Shown: positions 1-7,272 of the stretch, in pieces | Layout of the letters: each line of letters opens with the position of its first letter | How positions within the stretch are numbered: the first letter of the stretch is position 1 | NCBI GenBank assembly: GCA_944323205.1 | Contig: CALURO010000002.1 | Location: forward strand, 186,001-250,000 | Length of the DNA: 64,000 bases | Reading direction: 5' to 3' | Source of the DNA: an uncultured Mucispirillum sp. | GTDB taxonomy: Bacteria > Chrysiogenota > Deferribacteres > Deferribacterales > Mucispirillaceae | Made by a program: the position numbers and the translations under genes | Notes under the pieces: model-generated | The model's database searches: none | What the model was told of the DNA's origin: nothing | The model's input: the letters and a program-made list of their open reading frames with translations, nothing else

Positions 1-2
1 AG

Positions 3-407
3 GTAAGCATAGCAGAAAGCAGAATGGCATTAGCTCTGAAACTCATTATGGAAAAAGATAACTCTCTTTTAGATAAAGTATCTGACATATTTTATTCTCA
101 TGGGGTGGCAGCAAGGCTTGATTATGCAGATATTATTGTTGCAGAAGAGCTTTTTAATGCACTTAATATGTACCTGCTTGATGGTATGCCGTGTGATGGC
201 GGTATTGTTGTTGAAAGCAATGACGGCTCTGAAATAGTATGGAGCATAAATATGCAGGTACATACTCCATTTTATGATAAGGCTGGTATCAGCAGCCAGA
301 TATTTTTAACATTAAGAGATAGATGGCTTCAGGGTTTTTTTGCAGGCAGTTTTAATATTGACTATGCAAGGCTTTCTGAAAATACATTTAGGATTATGGA
401 AGTATAG
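3..407 (+). CDS. Unrecognised protein, probably 5' truncated by window edge
   Basis: The reading frame is open from the first bases of the window. An ATG occurs at 24 with no ribosome binding site in front of it, so the gene probably begins upstream and only its last ~134 codons are visible. The visible part is a mixed helical/strand soluble protein with no signal peptide, membrane segment or motif that I recognise. Its stop codon (405-407) is two bases before the start of the hemerythrin-like gene, so the two are probably co-transcribed. I assign no function. Confidence 0.6.
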   Translation, partial: VSIAESRMALALKLIMEKDNSLLDKVSDIFYSHGVAARLDYADIIVAEELFNALNMYLLDGMPCDGGIVVESNDGSEIVWSINMQVHTPFYDKAGISSQIFLTLRDRWLQGFFAGSFNIDYARLSENTFRIMEV

Positions 408-409
408 TA

Positions 410-910
410 ATGAGTAAAATAATAGAAATATTAATGAATGAGCATAAAGAGATAGTAAAATTTATTGCAAAGCTTCGCAGTATGTGTCTTGATTTTATGA
501 AGTATGATAAAATAGATATTGCAGAATTTTATGCAGCAGTTAATTTTATTAAAAATTATGCAGACAAACGCCACCACCAGAAAGAAGAAGAGCTTTTATT
601 TAAGGCAATGACTGAGTATATTGGTGTAAAGGCTGAAAATATTATAAAATATGGTATGCTTATAGAGCATGATGCTGCAAGATATAATGTATCATCTTTA
701 GAAAAAGCTGTTGCTGCTTATGAGAAAGAAAGAACAGATGAAAATAAGCTTGATATTTTATGCTATGCTTTATCATACTGTGATTTACTTATTCGCCATG
801 CATATAAGGAAGATAATGTAGTTTATCCTTTTGGAGTAAAGCATCTTCCTAAAGAAGTGATGGATAAATTAGATATTGAAGTTATAGAATACGAAAAAAA
901 ATACCAGTAG
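410..910 (+). CDS. Hemerythrin-like (HHE cation-binding) protein
   Basis: This 166-residue all-helical protein has a hemerythrin-type ligand pattern. H12 lies in the first helix (NEHKE), H55-H56 with E59/E60 in RHHQKEEE, H87 in IEHD, and H130 and E134 in HAYKED. In the family such residues hold a di-iron centre that binds oxygen or NO or senses iron/oxygen. The length is typical for stand-alone HHE domains. There is no signal peptide, so it is cytoplasmic. It follows the preceding gene by two bases and is followed by a strong hairpin terminator. A role in oxygen/NO handling in an anaerobe is inference. Confidence 0.85.
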   Translation: MSKIIEILMNEHKEIVKFIAKLRSMCLDFMKYDKIDIAEFYAAVNFIKNYADKRHHQKEEELLFKAMTEYIGVKAENIIKYGMLIEHDAARYNVSSLEKAVAAYEKERTDENKLDILCYALSYCDLLIRHAYKEDNVVYPFGVKHLPKEVMDKLDIEVIEYEKKYQ

Positions 911-941
911 TTTAGTAATTTGATTATATTAACACTTATAT

Positions 942-982
942 AAATACCTTGATTATACCTATAATCAAGGTATTTATTTTTT
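942..982. terminator. Hairpin terminator between convergent genes
   Basis: A near-perfect inverted repeat has arms at 942-956 and 961-975 (AAATACCTTGATTAT and its complement) with a 4-base loop, followed by a T-rich run. It lies between the hemerythrin gene and the convergent kinase gene and can serve both strands. Confidence 0.85.
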
Positions 983-1008
983 ATGCTTGATAGTATATAG
1001 CTTTCTAT

Positions 1009-2232
1009 TTAATGATTGGGGGGGGGATACGGAAGTTCAAGTTGGAAAATACTTAAATCATTTTCTTTTTTTATAAAAAGTTCACCGTTACAGTGCTGCT
1101 CTACAAGCATTTTTGTAAAAAACAGCCCTAATCCTTCATTTGAAAACCTGTTTTCTCCCAAAGCATAGTATGGTTCAAAGAAATGTGATATTTCATTATC
1201 AGTTAACTGCACACCATTTCCCTGCACTTGAATAATTATTTTATCAGAAGTAGTATAAAGTTTAATTTTAATAAGTCCATGAAATTTATCATCAACACAC
1301 ATTTTCTGATAGTTTTGTATAAGATGGTTAACTGTAATAACTATTTTAGTAATAATCTGCCTAAGTGCTGCCGGCTCTGATTCTATAATTAAATCAATAG
1401 TGGAAATATCTGCATATTTTAAATAATCAATACCGTTAATAGTGCATTTTACATTTGACAGGTCAAGCATATCTTTAATTGAAACTAACGCTTCTCTAAG
1501 CAGTGCCGGTATATGTATAGTTTCAGAAACATTATCATTTTCTGCATCAATAATACTTTGGAAAGAATCAATTATATTAGACATAAAAGTAATATGACGC
1601 ATAGACTGGTCAACACTTTCTTTAAGGTATTCTTCTGTAAGCTCATTATGTGTATAAGCATCATATATATCCTGCACAGTAATACCAAGTGCATTTAAAG
1701 GCTGCCGCCAGTAATGAGCAATAGAAATAATCATATCGCTCATAGAGATAAGCCTTTCTTGGTCTTGAATATATTTTTCTTTTTCCATGCGTTTTTTAAT
1801 TTCGCTCTCAACTAATTCTGTTAATGATAAGTTACGCTCTTCAGAATGTTTTAGTTTAGCAAATACATTTACTTTTGCAAGCAGTTCATTACCAACAAAT
1901 GGTTTAGTCATATAATCATCGGTGCCAAGTCCGTAACCTTTTAGCCTTTCGTTAATATCACTTTTAGAAGAAAGCAGGATAATGCGTATATATTTAAGTT
2001 TTTCATCACTTCTTACAGCCTTTAAAACTTCAAAGCCGTCCATACCGCTCATAATAATATCAAGTAAAATAATATCAGGCATAATATCAGGCAGAATTTC
2101 AAGAGCCATTTCTCCGCTGTCAGCCTCGTTAATACTAAATTCGCTGTTCATAAAGATAGATTTAATAAGACCACGAATAACTGGGTCATCATCAACAATA
2201 AGGATTTTAGTCTTTTTTTCCTTTTGTTCCAT
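1009..2232 (-). CDS. Response-regulator/histidine-kinase hybrid (REC-HisKA-like-HATPase)
   Basis: I place the start at the ATG at 2232, which has GGAG upstream; the longer frame to 2280 has no binding site. The protein has ~407 residues. Numbered from this start, the receiver domain has acidic residues near 14-16, phospho-acceptor D58, and K110 in TKPF. A short coiled region leads to a dimerisation helix with IAHYWRQPLN (phospho-His at 173). The same H-x-W-x-Q-P-L-N motif occurs in the kinase at 59180-61438. The C-terminal HATPase has a G2-like GLGLFF motif, but where D-x-G-x-G is expected it reads QGNGVQL, so ATP binding may be altered. The gene ends in a C9 run encoding PPP. It is cytoplasmic, with no sensor domain. 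Confidence 0.85.
   Translation of the reverse strand: MEQKEKKTKILIVDDDPVIRGLIKSIFMNSEFSINEADSGEMALEILPDIMPDIILLDIIMSGMDGFEVLKAVRSDEKLKYIRIILLSSKSDINERLKGYGLGTDDYMTKPFVGNELLAKVNVFAKLKHSEERNLSLTELVESEIKKRMEKEKYIQDQERLISMSDMIISIAHYWRQPLNALGITVQDIYDAYTHNELTEEYLKESVDQSMRHITFMSNIIDSFQSIIDAENDNVSETIHIPALLREALVSIKDMLDLSNVKCTINGIDYLKYADISTIDLIIESEPAALRQIITKIVITVNHLIQNYQKMCVDDKFHGLIKIKLYTTSDKIIIQVQGNGVQLTDNEISHFFEPYYALGENRFSNEGLGLFFTKMLVEQHCNGELFIKKENDLSIFQLELPYPPPNH
1018..1026 (-). repeat. Homopolymer G9 (C9 in the gene) at 3' end of kinase gene
   Basis: Nine Gs on the + strand read as nine Cs in the kinase gene, encoding the PPP three residues before the C-terminus. Slippage would only swap the last residues: a one-base loss gives a tail ending IIK, a one-base gain a tail longer by several residues. 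Confidence 0.9.
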
Positions 2233-2379
2233 AGTTATATAGCACTCCACTGCTGTATTTATGAGACAATATGGTATCATACTTTTACAAATAATAAAAG
2301 TATTTTTATAAAGTGTAAAGTAAAATATTTTTTAAAATATTTTATTGCCTTTTTTTATAATACAATATATGTATAATGT

Positions 2380-3078
2380 ATGAGCAATAATGTTAATAAT
2401 AAAGGTTATGAAGATATAGGCTTTGCTAAGATTGACCACGACAGGCAGAAAAGGCAGGGCTATCCAGAAGTTATATTCGGTGCTGGCAAAACATGTGAGC
2501 AGGCAGCTGTTATATTTAAGCGCATTAAAGAAAATGGTAATGCTGCAATATGCACTCGTGCTTCAAAAGAGATGGCAGAGGCTGTTATTTCTCTTGTGCC
2601 TGATGCAGAATATATAGAAACAGCAAAAATCATTATTTATAATAACTTAAAAAGAGAGCTTCTAGGTCAGGTATGTGTTGCAACAGGTGGCACTTCAGAT
2701 ATTCCAGTTGCAGAAGAGGCAGCAGTTATTTTAGAAGCCTATGGAAGCAAGGCTGTCCGTCTTTATGATGTAGGTGTTGCAGGAATACACAGGCTTATGG
2801 ATAATGTGGATATTCTTAGAAGCTCAAACTGTATTATAGCTGTTGCAGGTATGGAAGGTGCACTGCCTTCTGTAATAGCTGGGCTTGTGGCAGTTCCTGT
2901 TATAGCTGTCCCTACATCTGTAGGTTATGGAGCAAATCTTGGTGGTATAGCGGCACTACTTGGTATGCTTAATTCATGTGCGTCTGGTGTAAGCGTTGTA
3001 AATATTGATAATGGTTTTGGTGCAGCAAATCAGGCACATTTAATAAATATGCTTGCAGTAAAAGGAAGAGTTGAATAA
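2380..3078 (+). CDS. larB: LarB-like nickel-pincer cofactor biosynthesis protein
   Basis: The 232-residue protein matches the LarB/PurE-like family. In that family LarB carboxylates and hydrolyses nicotinic acid adenine dinucleotide to pyridinium-3,5-biscarboxylic acid mononucleotide, the first step to the nickel-pincer nucleotide of lactate racemase-type enzymes. Visible motifs are FAKIDHDRQKRQGYPEVIFG near the N-terminus, ATGGTSDIPVAEEA (101-114), AGMEGALPSVIAGL (156-169), PTSVGYGAN (178-186) and NIDNGFGA (208-215). No Shine-Dalgarno lies before the ATG, but the conserved N-terminus supports this start. It directly abuts the next gene (TAA then ATG). larC and larE are not in this window. 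Confidence 0.85.
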   Translation: MSNNVNNKGYEDIGFAKIDHDRQKRQGYPEVIFGAGKTCEQAAVIFKRIKENGNAAICTRASKEMAEAVISLVPDAEYIETAKIIIYNNLKRELLGQVCVATGGTSDIPVAEEAAVILEAYGSKAVRLYDVGVAGIHRLMDNVDILRSSNCIIAVAGMEGALPSVIAGLVAVPVIAVPTSVGYGANLGGIAALLGMLNSCASGVSVVNIDNGFGAANQAHLINMLAVKGRVE

Positions 3079-4308
3079 ATGAATACAGCATGGATTTTAG
3101 AAGAAATAAATAATATCAGCCAGATAGGTATGACAGTTAATGGTGTTACACGGCTTGCTTTTTCAGAAAATGACTTAAAAGCAAGAGCCTATCTTAAAAA
3201 ACTTATAGATGATATAGGTTTAGAGTATAGAGAAGATACTTTTGGCAATATGTTTGCATTATATAAACCAACTGGTGCTGAAGGGCAGATAATAGGCACA
3301 GGCTCACATATTGATACTGTTCCAAACGGCGGTAAATATGATGGTCTTTTAGGTGTTATATCAAGCCTTGCAGCAATTAAAACTATAAAAGAAAAAAATA
3401 TTCATATAAGCCGTCCGTTAGAATTAATAGTTTTTCAGGCAGAAGAATCAAGCCGTTTCGGTCATTCTACTATGGGCAGCAAAATTATGGCAGGAAAGCT
3501 TGATAATTTTGTGCAGTGGGAGCAGAGTGCTGATAATAACGGTATTTCTCTTGTGGAAGCTATGAAAGAAGCAGGGTATAATTTTTATGACATTAATAAA
3601 AGTGTTGTAGAAAAAGACAGGTATAAGGCTTTTGTTGAGCTGCATATAGACCAAAGCAAAACAATGAAATATGAAGATAAACCAGTAGCAGTGGTAGACG
3701 GCATTGCTGCACCATTAAGGGTAAAAGTTACTATTCATGGAGAAGCAGCACATTCTGGCTCTACAGCTATGCGGTATAGAAAAGATGCTCTTGTTATAGC
3801 AAGTGAACTTGTGCTTGCTGTTCGTAATTTATCACTTGCCTATGATGAAAGAAATGCTATTGCAACTGTTTCTAAGCTGGATATTTTTCCATCAGTTATG
3901 AATGTAGTGCCGGGAACTGCAGTTATGTATATAGACATAAGAGGGATAAACAGTAAAACTATTGATGAGCTTTTCGGATTAATAAGGGCGGAATCTTCAA
4001 AAATTGCTCTCAGATATAAAGCATCATGCGAAATAGAGTTATTATCTTCAGAAAAACCATGTATGTTAAATAACTATGTTTCTGATATTATAGAAAAATC
4101 ATGTAAGGAATTAAAAATACCTTACATGCATACTGTAAGTGGTGCAGGTCACGATACAATGAATATGGCTGAAATTACTGAATGTGGTATGATATTTGTA
4201 AAAAATGACAGCGGTGTAAGTCATCATCAGAATGAAGAAATATTAAAAGAAGATATAGAGCAGGGTGCTCGTCTTTTATACCAGACATTAAAAAATTTAG
4301 CTAAGTAG
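3079..4308 (+). CDS. M20-family amidohydrolase (allantoate/N-carbamoyl amino acid hydrolase type)
   Basis: The 409-residue cytoplasmic enzyme has the layout of the hydantoinase/carbamoylase branch of peptidase family M20. It has metal-binding H77-x-D79 in GSHIDTVPNGG, D88 in KYDG, the EE pair 122-123 in QAEESSRFGHS, H189 in ELHIDQ, and a late His near HHQNEE. Such enzymes hydrolyse the ureido or amide group of allantoate, ureidoglycolate or N-carbamoyl amino acids with two divalent metals. Substrate cannot be set from sequence. No purine or pyrimidine catabolic genes are adjacent; it sits between larB and a small esterase. Confidence 0.85.
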   Translation: MNTAWILEEINNISQIGMTVNGVTRLAFSENDLKARAYLKKLIDDIGLEYREDTFGNMFALYKPTGAEGQIIGTGSHIDTVPNGGKYDGLLGVISSLAAIKTIKEKNIHISRPLELIVFQAEESSRFGHSTMGSKIMAGKLDNFVQWEQSADNNGISLVEAMKEAGYNFYDINKSVVEKDRYKAFVELHIDQSKTMKYEDKPVAVVDGIAAPLRVKVTIHGEAAHSGSTAMRYRKDALVIASELVLAVRNLSLAYDERNAIATVSKLDIFPSVMNVVPGTAVMYIDIRGINSKTIDELFGLIRAESSKIALRYKASCEIELLSSEKPCMLNNYVSDIIEKSCKELKIPYMHTVSGAGHDTMNMAEITECGMIFVKNDSGVSHHQNEEILKEDIEQGARLLYQTLKNLAK

Positions 4309-4317
4309 GTGTGTTAT

Positions 4318-4866
4318 ATGAAATACTACTATTTTCATGGATATGGCAGTTCACCAAGTGCCTGCAAAGCAGAAGCAATGCGTGAAATATTAGGGGCAGA
4401 AAATGTATCTGCGCCAGATTTTAATGTATCAGTTGAAGAAGTATCAGATTTATTTGATAATCTGATAGATGAAATCAGCGCCAGCCGTGAAGAAGTATGT
4501 ATTGTTGGCAGCTCGCTTGGTGGTTTATATGCTCTTTATGTTGCCACAAAAGCAAACTGTAAATCTATACTTTTAAACCCTGCATTAGTGCCTATGGTAA
4601 TAGTGCCAAAAGTTACAGATGATGTACCAGTTTCTGCTGTTGTGATTGCTCAGAAACTTTCTTTATATGCATATGAACATTACAATAAAGATAATATTTC
4701 TGTCTGGGTAACTGATGACCAGCTTATAAACCACAGTGTTTTAACAAAGCCTTATTTTCATAAAGGTGTGAAAGAATATATTGAGTTTGATATAAATACT
4801 GCTTCAGGTCATGAATTTACTGGTTTTAAGAATGTTTTTGAAAAATATATTAAAAATAATAAGTAG
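4318..4866 (+). CDS. Small alpha/beta-hydrolase, YqiA/YcfP (UPF0227) type esterase
   Basis: The start is the ATG at 4318; a longer GTG start at 4309 adds only three residues. The product (~182 residues) opens with YYFHGYGSSPSACKA, a beta-strand and oxyanion HG loop. It carries the nucleophile elbow GSSLGG, and ends with a catalytic His in ASGHEFTGF. The size and order match the YqiA/UPF0227 family of small esterases. The gene overlaps the next reading frame by ~35 bases, suggesting coupling within the larB operon. Confidence 0.8.
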   Translation: MKYYYFHGYGSSPSACKAEAMREILGAENVSAPDFNVSVEEVSDLFDNLIDEISASREEVCIVGSSLGGLYALYVATKANCKSILLNPALVPMVIVPKVTDDVPVSAVVIAQKLSLYAYEHYNKDNISVWVTDDQLINHSVLTKPYFHKGVKEYIEFDINTASGHEFTGFKNVFEKYIKNNK

Positions 4867-6601
4867 TGCATTACTTTTTTTCTTACTTTATAATACTTCT
4901 TTTGCAGCAAGCCGTATATTAAGCGGTGAATTTATTTCCCTTGCTGCATCTTTAAATATTTTAGCAGATGTAAATAAAGATAAAAAGATTATCCGTGTTA
5001 ACCTTAGAAACTGTCAGCAGGAATCAAGTTTTTCTGTAGATAAAAGCATCAGGCAGATGATAGTATCAGAATATATTTCAGCTTATGCAGTTGCAGGCGG
5101 CAGTAAGTTATATGTATATAATATGCAGGATGGTAAACTTGTTCAGTCCTTTGATGATTTTTTAAGAAATGTATATCTTATAAGTCAGTCAGATATGGGG
5201 CAGTTTATTGCAGCTAGTGACGGCATAACTGTTGGGCTTTATCAGTTTAAAAAAGAAGGGCTTGTTAAGCTTTATTCAAAAGAATTTTCTGGCGGCATAG
5301 CTGCTGTTTATCCAGATATAGAATCAAACCTTTTATATGTTGCAGAAAGAAACGGCAGGCTTTCAGTATGGACATTTTCTGGCAAACTGCAGAAAAATGT
5401 TACTCTTTCAAACCCTGTAACATCTATGATATTTGATGAAAAGACAGGTAAATTTTTAGCTTCATCTAATAATGGATTATACAGCATATCAAAAGATGAT
5501 TTTACTATGGAAAAAATATTAAATGGTAAAGTTATATCAGTTTTTATAGAAAATTTTTCAAGCAGACTTGAAGTAATGACTGATTTAGGCTTTACTGTAT
5601 ATGATTATCCTGCTATGCGGCCTGTTATTGCTCTTGATGGAGCAAATGGCGGTATAATAAAAAGCGATGGTGCAAATTTTGCAGCTTTCAGCGGCTTAAA
5701 TTTTATAAAAATATATGATTTAAAACAAAATATTCATGTAGGTACAATAGCAGTAGACAGCCTTGGTGTTGTTAATTTTTATCCACCAGAAGCACTATAC
5801 GGCACGAATATTTCAGCATCATTTATAGCAGCGGCTGCTGGTTCTAGTTTAGAAAAACAGGAATATAATAGAGATAAAGTCTGTGCTCCGATAGCTGCAA
5901 TGGTTGCAGGGGTATACAGCCCTGCAAGTATGGATATTGGGAATGTGCAGATAGATGAAGTTGATGAAATATATGATGTGCCTGCTCCAAAAGTAAATGA
6001 ACCTATGCAGGTAAAAGGACCAGTTATTTCATTTACTGATGGTAATCTGACTGTTCCAGAAGTAAAAGCAGTGGGGCAGGTGGCAGATGTTAATATAGAT
6101 GATAATATAAAAGTGGCAAAAGAGCCAAAATCAGCAGACACTCCAAATGAGCCAAAGGTAAAAGATATTGAAGAATTAATGGCAACAAAAATTCCAAGCT
6201 GGGTAGCAAATAGAAAAAATCTTCCTAAAAATAATGCAGTAGGAAACGGCAGTTCTGAATATGACGCACTGCTTACTGCAAAATCTCAGCTTAAAAATAA
6301 TATTGTAAGGCAGGTTTTAGGCGATTTAGTTCGTGAAAATGAAATAACTGCTGTTGATAATATTGAAGGTAAAAAACGGATACTCTGGCAGGCAGCAGCA
6401 AAAGCAGTAAACAGTTTAGACAGCAAAATATATACAGTTGACAGCTGGGTATCACCTGCAGGCCAGCACTTTATACATTTAGTTATGGATAACAAAACAC
6501 TTGCAGAAAAGGGAAAAGAGTATTTGCAGGAAGAGCTTAAAAAATACTATGCTAGTGATTTTGAAAACTATATGCAGGAAAAGCCTGTCAGTTTAGAGTA
6601 A
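4832..6601 (+). CDS. Secreted beta-propeller-like protein with LPP20-like C-terminal domain
   Basis: A Sec signal peptide (LLFFLLYNTSFAASR) supports a start at 4832; an ATG at 4811 would give a longer n-region. The first ~360 residues consist of strand-rich repeats such as YVYNMQDGKLVQSF and LLYVAERNGRLSVWTF, like WD40/YVTN propeller blades. A Val/Pro/Lys-rich linker follows. The last ~140 residues (IPSWVANRKN..., then YDALLTAKSQL, KAVNSLDSKIYTVDSWVSPAGQHFIHLVMD) resemble the LPP20/LPP domain of surface proteins. It probably acts in the periplasm or at the outer membrane. Function unknown. The gene overlaps the esterase and ends one base before a convergent gene. Confidence 0.7.
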   Translation: MFLKNILKIISSALLFFLLYNTSFAASRILSGEFISLAASLNILADVNKDKKIIRVNLRNCQQESSFSVDKSIRQMIVSEYISAYAVAGGSKLYVYNMQDGKLVQSFDDFLRNVYLISQSDMGQFIAASDGITVGLYQFKKEGLVKLYSKEFSGGIAAVYPDIESNLLYVAERNGRLSVWTFSGKLQKNVTLSNPVTSMIFDEKTGKFLASSNNGLYSISKDDFTMEKILNGKVISVFIENFSSRLEVMTDLGFTVYDYPAMRPVIALDGANGGIIKSDGANFAAFSGLNFIKIYDLKQNIHVGTIAVDSLGVVNFYPPEALYGTNISASFIAAAAGSSLEKQEYNRDKVCAPIAAMVAGVYSPASMDIGNVQIDEVDEIYDVPAPKVNEPMQVKGPVISFTDGNLTVPEVKAVGQVADVNIDDNIKVAKEPKSADTPNEPKVKDIEELMATKIPSWVANRKNLPKNNAVGNGSSEYDALLTAKSQLKNNIVRQVLGDLVRENEITAVDNIEGKKRILWQAAAKAVNSLDSKIYTVDSWVSPAGQHFIHLVMDNKTLAEKGKEYLQEELKKYYASDFENYMQEKPVSLE

Positions 6602-7162
6602 TTATTTATTATTTAAAATAAATTTAATAAACTTTTTAATTTCAGGCAGTTTTGCAGTCTGCACTTTATCTATTAATATTAATGTAAATTTATCAAGTAC
6701 ATTTAATGGTCTGTATTCCAGCTTTAAATAATCAAGCGCTTCGCATGTTTTTGCTTCCATAGAGCATGGCACAGCAAGGCAGGCATATTTTGCCATAGAT
6801 ATAAGCTCATATGTGCCAACAAGTTTATATGTAAACATTTCAACACCAGCAGCCAAATCACATAGTATGGAAGCAACCGCAGCAGCCTTTGCAATGTCAT
6901 CTTTAAAAAGACGATAGCAGTATTGCCTTACTTCCTTATGTTCGTCCTGTTTATAAAGTCGCGGGCTTTCTTCGCTGAAACATTCCATACTTATAGGCTC
7001 TATAAGATAATATTTTTCCTTATCTGGATATACTGCCACAAGATGAGGCAGCGGCGAGCTGTAATCTATACCACTTACTAATATTTTCAGCTCCATAGAA
7101 CGCATTGTTCTTGCAATCAGATTTATAAATGACTGTTTATTATTAATATCTTTTTCACTCAT
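6602..7162 (-). CDS. Conserved-looking protein of unknown function
   Basis: This 186-residue soluble protein has no signal peptide or membrane segment. It is helix-rich, with a hydrophobic middle (KAAAVASILCDLAAG) and a Cys-containing stretch (YACLAVPCSMEAKTC). I recognise no family. The N-terminal part (VAVYPDKEKYYLIEP) could be a small alpha/beta fold. It is transcribed alone or together with the LRV protein gene behind it, from the same strand, ~110 bases away. Confidence 0.6.
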   Translation of the reverse strand: MSEKDINNKQSFINLIARTMRSMELKILVSGIDYSSPLPHLVAVYPDKEKYYLIEPISMECFSEESPRLYKQDEHKEVRQYCYRLFKDDIAKAAAVASILCDLAAGVEMFTYKLVGTYELISMAKYACLAVPCSMEAKTCEALDYLKLEYRPLNVLDKFTLILIDKVQTAKLPEIKKFIKFILNNK

Positions 7163-7272
7163 AATTTATTTTAGGTTACCTGTCGCTCCATAAATTTATA
7201 ATGTATGATAATTTTATAATTTTAATTATGCATTATTATACTTTAATACTACATCATAAACTATATTCCATA

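Noticed and set aside
5779..6141. 120-codon reverse ORF inside the propeller/LPP20-like gene
   Set aside because: Antisense shadow with low complexity, no binding site and a real gene on the other strand.
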